From assembly GCF_004345365.1 (NCBI RefSeq), contig NZ_SLVF01000023.1, positions 1-64,000 on the forward strand: a stretch of DNA of 64,000 nt, given 5' to 3'. A program made the translations under genes and the position numbers. Source of the stretch: Kribbella sp. VKM Ac-2568. GTDB taxonomy: Bacteria; Actinomycetota; Actinomycetes; Propionibacteriales; Kribbellaceae. This document shows positions 35,701 through 43,370 of this stretch, in pieces. The notes under the pieces were generated by a model. The model searched no databases. It saw only the letters and a program-made list of their open reading frames with translations, and was not told the origin of the DNA. The first letter of the stretch is position 1, and every line of letters starts with the position of its first letter.

Positions 35701-37752
35701 GACGTTGTCGTCGGCCCACGCCGCCCAGAGCTGTTCACCGGCGCCGGTCCGCACGTGTCGCGTGGCGGCCGGGCGGACGTCGGCGCGCGCACCCATCGCG
35801 GCCAGCTTCCTCCAGGTGACGGCGAGGCCGCCGGCCCCGGGACCGATGCGTCCGAGCCACGTCGAGCCCTCGTCGGCGACGAGGACGATGTCGATGGTGA
35901 CCGACGCTGCCCCGCCCTGCGCGGATGTCCCCCGCACCAGCGTCATCGCCACCGGCTGGTCGAGATCGGGGCCGCCCACCCCCGCCGACGACACGGTCTG
36001 CCACACGGTGTCGGGACCGCTCGCCGCCAGGCCGCAGGTTCGGAGCTGGCCGTCGACGACGCGCAGGAGACGGACCGGGCTCGGGGCGCCCGGCAGCGCA
36101 CCCCTGACCAGCACGACGTCGTCGAGCGCGGCGTCGCCGCCGGCATCCGCGGGGACCGGCAGCCACGTGCCAGCGAAGGCGCCGTCGACGACCATCGTGT
36201 AGACGAGCGCTCCGGTCCGATCGCGAGCCACGAGGACGTCGAAGGTGAAGAAGCCGGCCGTGCGCGCCACGAGCAACCCGGCCGCGCCGTCGAGCACCAC
36301 CGCCGTGGCGCCGCCGGTCGCCTGGCCCGGCAGCGCTCTCCAGCTCACGTCGGACCCGGACGAGATCGTCAGGGAGTAGAGCAGGCCGCCGACGTCGATG
36401 CCGTAGGCCGTCGTGCCTGCCGCGTTCACCTCGCCGTCCCGCGGGGCCGTCAGCGCGAGCAACGACGCGTCCGCCACGCGGATGTCGAGGTCCACCCTCG
36501 CGCCCGGCTTCGAGAGCGCCTCGGGCGCGGCGAACGAGAAGATGTCGAAGCGGGCGGGCGTGGGCCCGAACGGCAGGAAGCGGCCGGTTACCGCCAGGGG
36601 CATCGCGTTGTGGAATGCGTGGATGATCGTGGTGCTGCCGATCGGCGTTGGAGGCGGCGTCGTGGCCGCGGAGGAGGACGGCTCGGACGAGACCCGCAGG
36701 GCGACGTGGTCGACGGGATCCGCCACCCCCTCCGTCGTGATGGGCACCGGGTGGACGATCCGGAGCCAGCGGTTCGTGCGGCCTTCGACCTCGATCTTGT
36801 CGACGGATCCCTGCCAGGACTTGCGCAGAGTCACCGTGGTGGCCGAGCCGCCGACCAGCTCGAGCTCGTGCCACCTCGGGGCGTCCTCCCCCGACCGCGT
36901 CCCCCACATCGCGTACTGCAGGTCTAACGCGGCCAGCCGCCGGGCCAGCCCGGACGGCGTCAGCACGAGCTCGATGCGGGCCGGCTGCTCGAGGTTGAAC
37001 AGGGACTCGTGACCGATGTGGACGGCGTGCTCCTGGAGGTTCCGCAGGGAGAAGGACTCCAGGGCCTCGATGCGCTCGAGCGGGGTACTGGCGGGCACCG
37101 CGGCCTCCAGCGGGTCGAGCAGCGTCACGAGGTCCTGCTTCACGTCGCCGACGCGGTACGCCACGCCCAGGATTCGGACCTGGTCACCGGGCTCGATCCC
37201 CAGGGCCGGCGTGACCTGCAGCATGGTGCTGGCCGCCCCGGCGGCGGTCGCCACCTGGTGGCCCGCGACGGCGGCCGGCGGCGGCTCCGTCGCGATGACG
37301 CGACCCGGCGCACGCTCGACGTGGTCGGTGCCGGGGTCCACCGCGACGACGTCGGCGATCCGGCACGGGCTCACCTGGAGCGCCCGTGCCGTCTCGAAGA
37401 CGACCTCCTCCCCCTCGACGCTCACGCCGAGCTGGGTCCGGAGCGGTACCAAGGTGCGCGCGGTCCGCGACTCCTCGGGGACGAGGACGAGGGTGGCGGT
37501 CGCGGCCTGCGGTGCGGGCGGAGGGATGTCGAGGGTGTCCGCGAAGGCCAGCGCATCGCGCTCGGCCGTGCGATCGAGCTGGGTCGTCGTCACCTCGGCC
37601 AGGAGCCCGGCGATCTCGACGAGGGCACGCCCGAACGAGTCCGGCGCGGTCGCGACGCCCCATCCGGGAGTAATGGCCGAGCCGATGCGGTCCAGCTCGG
37701 CCCTCAGCTGCGCGGCTCGACGGGCATCGGTGGTCGGGAGCTGTTCGGGCAT
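32725..37752 (-). CDS. Giant gpJ-like baseplate protein with a beta-rich insertion (Afp11-like)
   Basis: 1675 residues from the ATG at 37752; the frame is open upstream into the gp25 gene, but the ATG lies 6 bp after its stop. N-terminal helices (SFGRALVEIAGLLAEVTTTQ) and beta domains lead to a beta-rich insertion at about residues 425-815 whose strands recur with VDGQLRTCGLA, IDIVLVADEGSTWLG and GEQLWAAWADDN, propeller-like. The typical wedge motif LSWEFFDGDGWRRLEDGF and DLWIRARLVGGDYGRPKYVV follow, then the gpJ C-terminus (VRARCTPPAHPGDPVVVAI; RRLRVAPPTYVPVAVSV). The insertion makes it much longer than usual relatives. Confidence 0.85.
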   Translation of the reverse strand: MPEQLPTTDARRAAQLRAELDRIGSAITPGWGVATAPDSFGRALVEIAGLLAEVTTTQLDRTAERDALAFADTLDIPPPAPQAATATLVLVPEESRTARTLVPLRTQLGVSVEGEEVVFETARALQVSPCRIADVVAVDPGTDHVERAPGRVIATEPPPAAVAGHQVATAAGAASTMLQVTPALGIEPGDQVRILGVAYRVGDVKQDLVTLLDPLEAAVPASTPLERIEALESFSLRNLQEHAVHIGHESLFNLEQPARIELVLTPSGLARRLAALDLQYAMWGTRSGEDAPRWHELELVGGSATTVTLRKSWQGSVDKIEVEGRTNRWLRIVHPVPITTEGVADPVDHVALRVSSEPSSSAATTPPPTPIGSTTIIHAFHNAMPLAVTGRFLPFGPTPARFDIFSFAAPEALSKPGARVDLDIRVADASLLALTAPRDGEVNAAGTTAYGIDVGGLLYSLTISSGSDVSWRALPGQATGGATAVVLDGAAGLLVARTAGFFTFDVLVARDRTGALVYTMVVDGAFAGTWLPVPADAGGDAALDDVVLVRGALPGAPSPVRLLRVVDGQLRTCGLAASGPDTVWQTVSSAGVGGPDLDQPVAMTLVRGTSAQGGAASVTIDIVLVADEGSTWLGRIGPGAGGLAVTWRKLAAMGARADVRPAATRHVRTGAGEQLWAAWADDNVGIAAWTGRTDGTVGTRRDASFPGFAAASGSSLRVAAQPWAPWATQPLTTAVASDGQGNRSVLVWFDENSRKRAALPHDTADLPPTDLVIVGPPVAQGPQRPLLVLPRTGEALVVAPVDLEAGVPLTADLRDGLAITNETDASHYVDLEWAQASRVQELAAARIINASGDDRVYEIGGGLQGATTYRFLRRLGTAAHDVIGKARAGGQLRLEANDSLTDVDDRLVIGTASTKVTAIDDVTEPGFRIATLDPPLAGTAVDDDVTYTATKVLASGTVDPADRRTLVHLGSAVKAGDVVRFDDGDPELLVVGADARSTDGRWWRTGTAWTTVPASGSAVVLGDATIGAWTDRVLERGFDNPELSWEFFDGDGWRRLEDGFVDRTRELAAGGTVSFRVPAALAPTEIGGREDLWIRARLVGGDYGRPKYVVTSQTTGNTTIQSADIDTTGMHPPEIVSIEASFVLDGRVAPECVLVRDNLATLDQTQASAADQARFALFSGARALDSEVDGPALYVCLTRPPVGSLALLAVVDDQAVGATLTAEVLTAAGWRQAGVEDETVALHRTGLVQVFPSTPPVRAARFGREGFWLRLRCVTGATGDWRPVVRGLFVNAVPAQQARTIVQEILGSSRGEPSLVLELAEQPVLPETVEMRVREELGQDELRALEADLRRSRLRSGRPPSEVPRAAVQVDGIDGTWVLWRLVDSFIGADGDARVYRLDPRTGGVTFGDGRQGKVPPAGSDAIRAFRYQQGGGPQGNAPAWSDVAVKSALEGIESVVLPVDAAGGVASLEPTALLVTAPARLRSAGRALAVADYQALAVAAAAQIVRARCTPPAHPGDPVVVAIAIRDGTRRPVPSLALRAAVARKLRSAGWGGLVARRLRVAPPTYVPVAVSVRLRARGDLAAQVEQVATDRLVALLHPTEGGPGGSGGWPFGRRLWESDVLRALHHVDGIDRVVDVELRRVDGHDDLDVMPADGLICAAVPDVAVHVEPMVEP
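35310..36480 (-). other. Beta-propeller-like insertion region of the giant gpJ protein
   Basis: Residues about 425-815 have repeated beta-hairpin units with Trp/Gly turns, flanked by Pro/Thr-rich hinges (SSSAATTPPPTP at about 360). The flanking sequence has clear gpJ motifs, so this is a domain inserted in the wedge protein. Confidence 0.5.
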
Positions 37753-37757
37753 CGCAC

Positions 37758-38165
37758 TCAGGCCTCCCGGAAGTAGAAGGGGTAGACGTAGTTGCCGGTC
37801 TGGTTGGTGGCCCGCACGCGATAGTCGATCTCGACGTCGAGGCGGCCGGCCGCCAGGCCGGTCGTGCCGGCCACCACCCGCAGGACGTCGATGCGGGCCT
37901 CGTAGGTCCGCAGGGCGTCCTCCACCTCGCGCCGCAGCCGGGCGATCAGCTGTGTGCTGACCGCCGCGAACACCAGGTCGTGGATGCCGCATCCGAAGTC
38001 CGGGCGCATGACCCGCTCGCCCTTGGCCGTCGCCAGGATCAGGTGGATCGACTGGCGCACGTCCTCGTCCCCGCCGACCGTCTCGATCCCGCGCGCGCCG
38101 ACCCGGACCGGGAAGGCCCAGCCGGTGCCGAGGAAGTCGTTCGACGACAGGTCGAGGGTGGTCAT
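37758..38165 (-). CDS. cis9: GPW/gp25 baseplate wedge protein
   Basis: 135 residues from the ATG at 38165, 3 bp after the PAAR stop. Family features: FLGTGWAFPVRVGARGIE at the start, DVRQSIHLILATAKGERVM with the conserved GER.M.P.FG box (PDFGCGIHDLVF), and the C-terminal beta strands YVYPFYF. In contractile systems gp25 clamps the baseplate wedge and sheath start. The open frame extends upstream across the PAAR gene in another phase, which is a shadow. Confidence 0.95.
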   Translation of the reverse strand: MTTLDLSSNDFLGTGWAFPVRVGARGIETVGGDEDVRQSIHLILATAKGERVMRPDFGCGIHDLVFAAVSTQLIARLRREVEDALRTYEARIDVLRVVAGTTGLAAGRLDVEIDYRVRATNQTGNYVYPFYFREA

Positions 38166-38167
38166 GG

Positions 38168-38464
38168 CTAGCCGATCAGGACCGTCGGAGCGCCCACGGC
38201 GATCGCGTTCGGGACGCCGGCCTCGACCACCTGGTCGCCCTGCCGGGCGGCGGGGAGCCCGCCGATGAGGACGGTGGCGCTGCCGACCGTCACGACCCCG
38301 CCGACATGGGGCTTCCCCGCGTCGGACAGCGGGCAGGTGTGGACGTCCGAGCCGGCCCGCCACGCCGGCATGCCGCCGATGAGCACCATCGGCGATCCCG
38401 GTCCCGGTCCCAGCGGCGTGCCGTGACTGGTCTGGTCGCCCACCCGTGCGGCTGGTTGTCCCAT
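38168..38464 (-). CDS. cis10: PAAR-repeat spike tip protein
   Basis: 98 residues. Repeated PAAR-type hairpins are visible: PAARVGDQTSHGTPLGPGPG, VLIGGMPAWRAGSDVHTCP with the His and Cys that coordinate metal, TVLIGGLPAARQGDQVVEAG and the terminal VLIG. PAAR proteins cap the spike and pierce the target membrane. The protein is a plain PAAR without a C-terminal toxin extension. It lies 8 bp after the spike gene. Confidence 0.95.
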   Translation of the reverse strand: MGQPAARVGDQTSHGTPLGPGPGSPMVLIGGMPAWRAGSDVHTCPLSDAGKPHVGGVVTVGSATVLIGGLPAARQGDQVVEAGVPNAIAVGAPTVLIG

Positions 38465-38472
38465 ATCTCCTC

Positions 38473-39111
38473 CTAGTTGATCTGGACCGTCGCGCCCTTG
38501 AGCGTGAGGGTGCCGCTCGCCTTGACCTCCAGTGACGCGTCGGCGTGGATCGTGACCGCCGGCGCATGGAGGTCGAGCTTCTGCGTCGCCTTGATCTCGA
38601 CCGTTCCCGAGGCCCCGATCGAGATGGAGTTGCCGTTGCCGGCGTCCACGACCACGCCGTCCTTGTCGAGCCGGAGGCGGGCACCGTCCTTCAGCTCCAG
38701 GTCGATTTCCGGCGCGGCGGTGTCGTCAACGAAGCGCAGCCGGTGGCCCGATCGGCTGTGGATCAATCGCTCGTCGTTCTTGCCGCCGTCGTTGCTGGCC
38801 GGCGGCATGGCCTTGCCGTTCCAGAGCGAGCCGACCACGAACAGGTGAGAGGGGTCACCGGCCTCAGCGATGACGAGCACCTCGTCGTCGACCTCTGGCA
38901 GGAAGTAGGTGCCCGTGCCGTCACCGGCCATGGGGACGGCCAGCCGGGCCCAGTAGCTCGTGGCCCCCTCCTCGTACCAGGGCAGCCGCACCCGGACGCG
39001 GGCCAGGCCGTCGGGATCGCGGTTGTCGGTCACGACGCCGGTCATGGCGCCGCTGAGATACCCGTCCGCCTCGCGCTCGGGCCCGTTCGATCCACCGAAG
39101 ATGTCCTTCAT
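38473..39111 (-). CDS. gpV-like spike protein (baseplate assembly protein V, VgrG gp5-like part)
   Basis: 212 residues from the ATG at 39111, overlapping the gpD-like gene's stop. The OB-fold is evident: GAMTGVVTDNRDPDGLARVR, LPWYEEGATSYWARLAVPMA and YFLPEVDDEVLVIAEAGDPS. The C-terminal half is a beta-helix of short repeats (IDLELKDGARLRLDKDGVVV, IKATQKLDLHAPAVTI, ASLEVKASGTLTLKGATVQIN). It trimerises into the needle that PAAR tips. Together with the next gene upstream it corresponds to a split Afp8/VgrG. Confidence 0.95.
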   Translation of the reverse strand: MKDIFGGSNGPEREADGYLSGAMTGVVTDNRDPDGLARVRVRLPWYEEGATSYWARLAVPMAGDGTGTYFLPEVDDEVLVIAEAGDPSHLFVVGSLWNGKAMPPASNDGGKNDERLIHSRSGHRLRFVDDTAAPEIDLELKDGARLRLDKDGVVVDAGNGNSISIGASGTVEIKATQKLDLHAPAVTIHADASLEVKASGTLTLKGATVQIN

Positions 39112-40223
39112 CGCACCGTTGTCTCCTGCACCTTGAAGGTCGTCTTGTAGCCGCCGCCGTCGATCGTGTGCGTGGCCTCGGAGACCCAGTACGTCTTGCT
39201 GAAGCCCTGACCCATCCCGCCGAGCTCGACGTTGACGTCGGGCACGATCTCGGGCAGCCCGATGCACTCGCCGCTGCCGGTGACGAAGTCCTGCGCGCGC
39301 TCGTCGAGGAGCGCCTTCGCGCGCTCATCCGCCTCGGCCTGCGTGTGCACGGGTGCGCGCACGCTGAGGAGCGGCGTGGACGAGAGCGCCTTCCCGACAC
39401 GCTCGCTGCCGCTCGAGGCCCCGCTGTCGCGCCCGGTCTCGTCGCCGCGACCCGCCTTGCCCACGATCTCCTTGCCCTCGGTCGCCGACCGCGCGTGCAC
39501 CCGGACCTCGCTGACCTGCCGCGCGAGATTCGCCTCCGGGGCAAACGAGACGAGCCCGAAGCCCCACGACAGCGACACGACGGCGCTGTCGTGCTGGTGC
39601 CGTGAACCGAAGTACAGCTCGTCGCCGCGTAGGTAGAAGGTCGCCTTGTTGCGCTCGGCGAGGGACTCGATGAACGCCATGTCCGTTTGCTGGCTCTGGT
39701 CGATGCGCTTCTGCACCGGCGTCGTGCGCTCGGGGTCCGCCTTGAGGCCCCGGTTCCGCGCCACGTCCGTCACGGCGGTGCTGTCGGGTTCGTCCTCCCA
39801 GTTCCTCGTGCTCTTGCCGATCGTCAACGGGTACAGCGCGTCGAAGCCCTTGACCATCAGCTCGGGGGTGCCGCCCGCGGCGAAGCTCGTCGACAGCTCG
39901 GTCACGAGCCCTGACAGCTCGAGACTCGGTCCCTCGCCATAGCCCAGGCGGACCCGGATGGGACTTCCGAAGGCGAACAGCTCGAACAGGTCGATCGGCT
40001 TGTCACCGCGCATGGCCACGAACTCCCGGCGCTCCAGGTCGAAGGAGTTGGCCACGGTGAAGGAGAACTGACCCGGTGAGCGCTCCTTCAGGTCCAGCTG
40101 CACGTTCGACACGGTCAGGAAGAGCTCGCGGACGACGTCGCGCTCCCCCACGAGCACGGTGAAGGTGGGGACGTAGAAGTCCGCGTGCTGGCGCGAGAGC
40201 TGGTCAAGTGCCTTGGCCGCCAC
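39108..40223 (-). CDS. gpD-like hub protein (VgrG gp27-like part)
   Basis: 371 residues from a GTG at 40223, inside the end of the LysM gene. Motifs of phage late control protein D: FYVPTFTVLVGERDVVRELF, the beta-barrel LSGLVTELSTSFAAGGTPEL, MVKGFDALYPLTIGKSTRNW and DMAFIESLAERNKATFYLRG. The C-terminal end has the second barrel (TYWVSEATHTIDGG). It forms the hub under the tube and carries the spike. A longer upstream frame is a shadow of the LysM gene. Confidence 0.92.
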   Translation of the reverse strand: MAAKALDQLSRQHADFYVPTFTVLVGERDVVRELFLTVSNVQLDLKERSPGQFSFTVANSFDLERREFVAMRGDKPIDLFELFAFGSPIRVRLGYGEGPSLELSGLVTELSTSFAAGGTPELMVKGFDALYPLTIGKSTRNWEDEPDSTAVTDVARNRGLKADPERTTPVQKRIDQSQQTDMAFIESLAERNKATFYLRGDELYFGSRHQHDSAVVSLSWGFGLVSFAPEANLARQVSEVRVHARSATEGKEIVGKAGRGDETGRDSGASSGSERVGKALSSTPLLSVRAPVHTQAEADERAKALLDERAQDFVTGSGECIGLPEIVPDVNVELGGMGQGFSKTYWVSEATHTIDGGGYKTTFKVQETTVR

Positions 40224-40881
40224 GGCGCACCTCCGTCGTCGGGTCGTCGAGCGGTGGAAGCAGCAGGACGGTGCCGGGCGTGAGTCGACCGGGGTCGTCG
40301 ATCCGGTTGGCCCGGGCGATGTGGCGCCAGTGGGCCACATCGCCGTACTCGCGGTCGGCGAGCAGCCACAGGCTGTTCGGCCCCTCGACCCTGCGGCGCT
40401 TGGTCCTGTCGGCGGAGTTCCGCCGCGGCTTCTCGAGCTGCTCCTGGATCGTCCTGTACTGCGTGAACGTGACCGACAGCGTGGCGCGCACCGGGGTGCC
40501 GTCCGCAAGGAACATCGTGAACCGCAGGCTGGCCTTCTCGATGACCGCTGTGAACAGGAAGACGCCCCACGAGAACCTCACGACAGGCGGTGCGTGGAGG
40601 TCGCCGTTGACGTGGACGAGATCCGTGAGCCGACGGGTCCGCTCCGACACGTCCTGGCCCCCGCCGGTATACGTGTCGAAGAGCAGGTCCATGGTGAGGA
40701 CCTGGGCGTTGCCGTTGACGAACTGGGTGATGGGGTTGTCGAGGCCCGGCGGGGCGGTCTGGCCGAAGCTGGCGGAGTGCTCGACGTTGTACTCCGTCGG
40801 GTTGAAGAGCACCTCGATGACGGTGCCCTTCGCGCTGCCTTTCAGGACCTCGACCGTCGCCCGGGTCAGCTGCTGCTTCAT
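40204..40881 (-). CDS. cis7: LysM-domain baseplate hub protein (Afp7-like)
   Basis: 225 residues. N-terminal region ATVEVLKGSAKGTVIEVLFNP and then PTEYNVEHSASFGQ is the conserved start of this eCIS/T6SS-like family; beta-rich middle (VVRFSWGVFLFTAVIEKASL). The LysM domain lies at about 170-210 (LWLLADREYGDVAHWRHIA then NRIDDPGRLTPGTVLLLPPL). The equivalent in Afp/PVC and T4 (gp53) helps lock the baseplate. It overlaps both neighbours slightly. Confidence 0.93.
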   Translation of the reverse strand: MKQQLTRATVEVLKGSAKGTVIEVLFNPTEYNVEHSASFGQTAPPGLDNPITQFVNGNAQVLTMDLLFDTYTGGGQDVSERTRRLTDLVHVNGDLHAPPVVRFSWGVFLFTAVIEKASLRFTMFLADGTPVRATLSVTFTQYRTIQEQLEKPRRNSADRTKRRRVEGPNSLWLLADREYGDVAHWRHIARANRIDDPGRLTPGTVLLLPPLDDPTTEVRRGGQGT

Positions 40882-40887
40882 GACCGC

Positions 40888-41907
40888 TCACGCCCGCCCG
40901 TGTCGCTCGCGCTCGGTCCGGGAGCGCTTCTCGAACCGGCGCCACAGCTCGCGGTCGAGTCGGTCGATGTCGATGGCCGGTTGGGCGACGGAGGGCTTCG
41001 CCTCCGGCACCGGGGCCTGGGCTGCGGCGGCCTCCCTCGACGGCTCCTGCCGGTAGACGGTGGGGACGGGCGCGACGTGCCTGTCGTGGCGCCGACCTGA
41101 CGGTGTGGAGCCGGCGAGGGCGAGGTCGACCCGCGGCCGGGACCGTCCGGCCGTCGCAACCTCGTCGGAGAAGTGCTGCCGGGCTCCGACCCACCGCCGG
41201 GTGGCGGCGGCGCCGGTGACCCGTCGATCCCGCCCGGGATCAGCGACGGAGAGACTGCTGTGCGGGCGTGGGCCGAGGGGCGTCCCGGAAGCCGTTCGCC
41301 ACGGTTGACCCGGCTCACCCATCACTCCGACGGCTGCGAGCGGCTGCCCGGATCGACGGGCGGCGGATGTCCCCCCATGGGCCGGGGACACCGGCTGCGT
41401 TGACGTGCCGCGCGTCATGTACCCGGGTCGCCCGGAGCCGGGACGGGCGTCGATGGTCGTACCGGGCCGTGCCGTCGGCGTGACGACCACGGTCGCCTTC
41501 GGAGGCGCTGCCCGCCCGGCGAGCCGGAGGACGCCGGTCGTTCCCATGGGCCGGTCGGCGCGGCGCCTGAGCGAGCGCGCTGGCATCGGCGACGCCGGCC
41601 ACGACCACGCGAGCTGCGACGCCACGTCGGAACGGGCGTCGGCGGTCGAGGCAGGAGCGCCGCGCTCGGCTACAGCGTCGTGCGCGAGCTGCCGCACGAG
41701 CGCGGCGTTGGTGACGAACTGCTGGAGGACCACCGTGAAGCGGGGCGCGAGCGTCACGGACACCTGATCCGCCGCGCGGATCGTGGGACGCTGCGGCGAG
41801 GCGTGCGCCCGTGGACGGCGCAGGACGAGCGCCACCGGGCGCCGCCGTACCCGCCGGTGGCGGGTCATCCGTCCGAGCCGGCGCATCGGGACCATCGGGC
41901 GGCTCAT
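40888..41907 (-). CDS. Pro/Arg-rich eCIS linker protein with conserved C-terminal helix
   Basis: 339 residues from the ATG at 41907, overlapping the second tube gene. Mostly low complexity (Arg, Pro, Ala, Thr), likely disordered, with a short hydrophobic helix near ADQVSVTLAPRFTVVLQQFV. Only the C-terminus is conserved-looking: IDIDRLDRELWRRFEKRSRT followed by ERERHGR, a motif found at the end of proteins in this slot of actinobacterial eCIS loci. Presumably a baseplate or tube-to-hub connector (Afp6 position). Despite the skewed composition, gene order and overlaps argue that it is real. Confidence 0.75.
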   Translation of the reverse strand: MSRPMVPMRRLGRMTRHRRVRRRPVALVLRRPRAHASPQRPTIRAADQVSVTLAPRFTVVLQQFVTNAALVRQLAHDAVAERGAPASTADARSDVASQLAWSWPASPMPARSLRRRADRPMGTTGVLRLAGRAAPPKATVVVTPTARPGTTIDARPGSGRPGYMTRGTSTQPVSPAHGGTSAARRSGQPLAAVGVMGEPGQPWRTASGTPLGPRPHSSLSVADPGRDRRVTGAAATRRWVGARQHFSDEVATAGRSRPRVDLALAGSTPSGRRHDRHVAPVPTVYRQEPSREAAAAQAPVPEAKPSVAQPAIDIDRLDRELWRRFEKRSRTERERHGRA

Positions 41908-42326
41908 CGGCGCCGGATCCCGTGGTGCACGAGCTCGACGGACTCGGTGGCGATCGTCCCGGCCACCGCGTCGAGGTCCGCTCCCGTCCACTTGGCGGGG
42001 AAGGCGTCCTGGCAGACCCACCGCCAGGCCTCCCGACCGGATTCGTCGAGCAGCTCGATCGTGACGTCGCGCCGCGTGACCGACCCGTCGATCACCTCCT
42101 GGTGCCAGTCCCACAGCGTCGTGTCGACGAGGCCCTGCTGCAGGGTCAGTGGCGGAAAGGTCGTCTTCACGACGAGCTGGTGCTCGAAGTCGTTCACCCC
42201 GCCCTCGCGGTACGGCTCGACGGTCGTCTGCCTCTCGATCCCGCCGACCGACCGGAAGCCGCCCTGGACGAGACCCTGGATCTCGATCCGGAAGCGGAAG
42301 GCCCGGTACGGGTCGGGGCGCGTCAT
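41904..42326 (-). CDS. cis5: Tube-family protein, probable initiator (Afp5-like)
   Basis: 140 residues with the T4 gp19-like tail tube fold: DPYRAFRFRIEIQGLVQGGF, GIERQTTVEPYREGGVNDFE and the C-terminal VAGTIATESVELVHHG. It differs clearly from the main tube protein at 42899-43339, as expected for the special tube ring that connects hub and tube. It starts 10 bp after the DUF6760 gene. Confidence 0.92.
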   Translation of the reverse strand: MTRPDPYRAFRFRIEIQGLVQGGFRSVGGIERQTTVEPYREGGVNDFEHQLVVKTTFPPLTLQQGLVDTTLWDWHQEVIDGSVTRRDVTIELLDESGREAWRWVCQDAFPAKWTGADLDAVAGTIATESVELVHHGIRRR

Positions 42327-42335
42327 GTCACGCCC

Positions 42336-42518
42336 TCACGTCACGTCGAGCAGGCTCGGTGCCCGCTCGTTGAAATGCAGGTTGATCGCCGAGATCTCCT
42401 CGCACCATCGGCGCCGCTCGCCGTGCTCGAGGGCCATCAGCGTGTCGCGTGACCAGTGGAAGTGGATGGCGATGAAGGCCATCTCCTCGTACAGCTGGTC
42501 AACGGGGTAGAGCATCAT
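42336..42518 (-). CDS. DUF6760 small tail protein
   Basis: 60 residues; an ATG pair at 42518/42515 overlaps the preceding stop. Sequence LYPVDQLYEEMAFIAIHFHW then HGERRRWCEEISAINLH is the DUF6760 pattern found between the tail assembly and tube genes of contractile particles. Probably a small assembly factor or baseplate piece; the role is unknown. Confidence 0.85.
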   Translation of the reverse strand: MMLYPVDQLYEEMAFIAIHFHWSRDTLMALEHGERRRWCEEISAINLHFNERAPSLLDVT

Positions 42519-42880
42519 CGGTCGCCACCTCCGACCGCCTCCAGCCCGTAGAGCGCGGCGAGGTCGTCGGCCCCGGCCAGGGCGACCTGGTCGGGGTCGC
42601 CGTTGAGTCGCTCGTAGAGCGCCTGGAGATGACCCAGGTCGGACGCGAACAGCCCCTCGACGACCTTGGTGTTGATCGACGGCAGCGACCCCATCCGCGT
42701 GATGACCCGCGCCAGCACGATGATCGTGAGGTAGGCGGGGTTCTGCTGCACCCGCGGGTCCTTGAGCGGCAGGATCTCGTCCGCTGCGGTCGCCAGGCGC
42801 ATGACGCCGTCCCGGTGCAGGACGCCCTCGTCGTCCACGTAGCCCTTCGGCAGGGTGAACTCGACCTCGGTCTGGAACAT
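42515..42880 (-). CDS. Phage tail assembly-like protein
   Basis: 121 residues: TEVEFTLPKGYVDDEGVLHR, GVMRLATAADEILPLKDPRV, AYLTIIVLARVITRMGSLPS and VVEGLFASDLGHLQALYERL. These match the small conserved tail assembly (chaperone-like) proteins encoded after the tube gene in eCIS and tailed phages. It lies 18 bp after the tube gene, with a ribosome site (GAGGAGGC). Confidence 0.88.
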   Translation of the reverse strand: MFQTEVEFTLPKGYVDDEGVLHRDGVMRLATAADEILPLKDPRVQQNPAYLTIIVLARVITRMGSLPSINTKVVEGLFASDLGHLQALYERLNGDPDQVALAGADDLAALYGLEAVGGGDR

Positions 42881-42898
42881 CTCGGTGCCTCCTCCGAC

Positions 42899-43339
42899 TC
42901 ACTGGATTCTCTTGATGCCCTCGTTGCACAGCTCGAGGGTGTCGATGGCGACCTCGTTGCCCTTGCCGTTCAGGTCGGTCGGGTCGTACTTGCACGGCCA
43001 GGCCTTCGTCAGCTCCCAGGCCGCCTTGTCCTGCCCGGCCTCGTCCTGCAGCCGGATCACCACGTTGCGCCGCGCCTCGTCGAGCGGGGTGGCGCCGTCG
43101 ACGACCAGCTGGTGCCAGTCGGCGACCTCGCTGGAGGAAGTGACGCCCCACTTGAGCGTGACGTTCGCGTACTTGGTGAGGCCGTTGAGCTTGCGGACCG
43201 TGGTGACCTCGTCGCCCTCGCGGTACTCGATCGGCTCGTTGGACAGGTCACCGATGGCGACCTCCGCGAACCCGGCCTGCTGGATCTGATCGATCTCCAA
43301 CCGGTAGCGGAAGTTCCTCAGGGGGTCTTCCCGTGTCAT
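42899..43339 (-). CDS. cis1: Inner tube protein (Afp1-like)
   Basis: 146 residues of the T4 gp19-like family: EDPLRNFRYRLEIDQIQQAG, EPIEYREGDEVTTVRKLNGL, YANVTLKWGVTSSSEVADWH and the C-terminal VAIDTLELCNEGI. It stacks as hexameric rings to form the lumen in which effectors can be loaded. It follows the sheath gene by 31 bp, the common sheath-tube pair, and has an ATG start with a plausible AGGAG-like site (ACGGAG). Confidence 0.95.
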   Translation of the reverse strand: MTREDPLRNFRYRLEIDQIQQAGFAEVAIGDLSNEPIEYREGDEVTTVRKLNGLTKYANVTLKWGVTSSSEVADWHQLVVDGATPLDEARRNVVIRLQDEAGQDKAAWELTKAWPCKYDPTDLNGKGNEVAIDTLELCNEGIKRIQ

Positions 43340-43370
43340 GACTGCTCCGTTCTCCGATGGCGCGGGTGGC

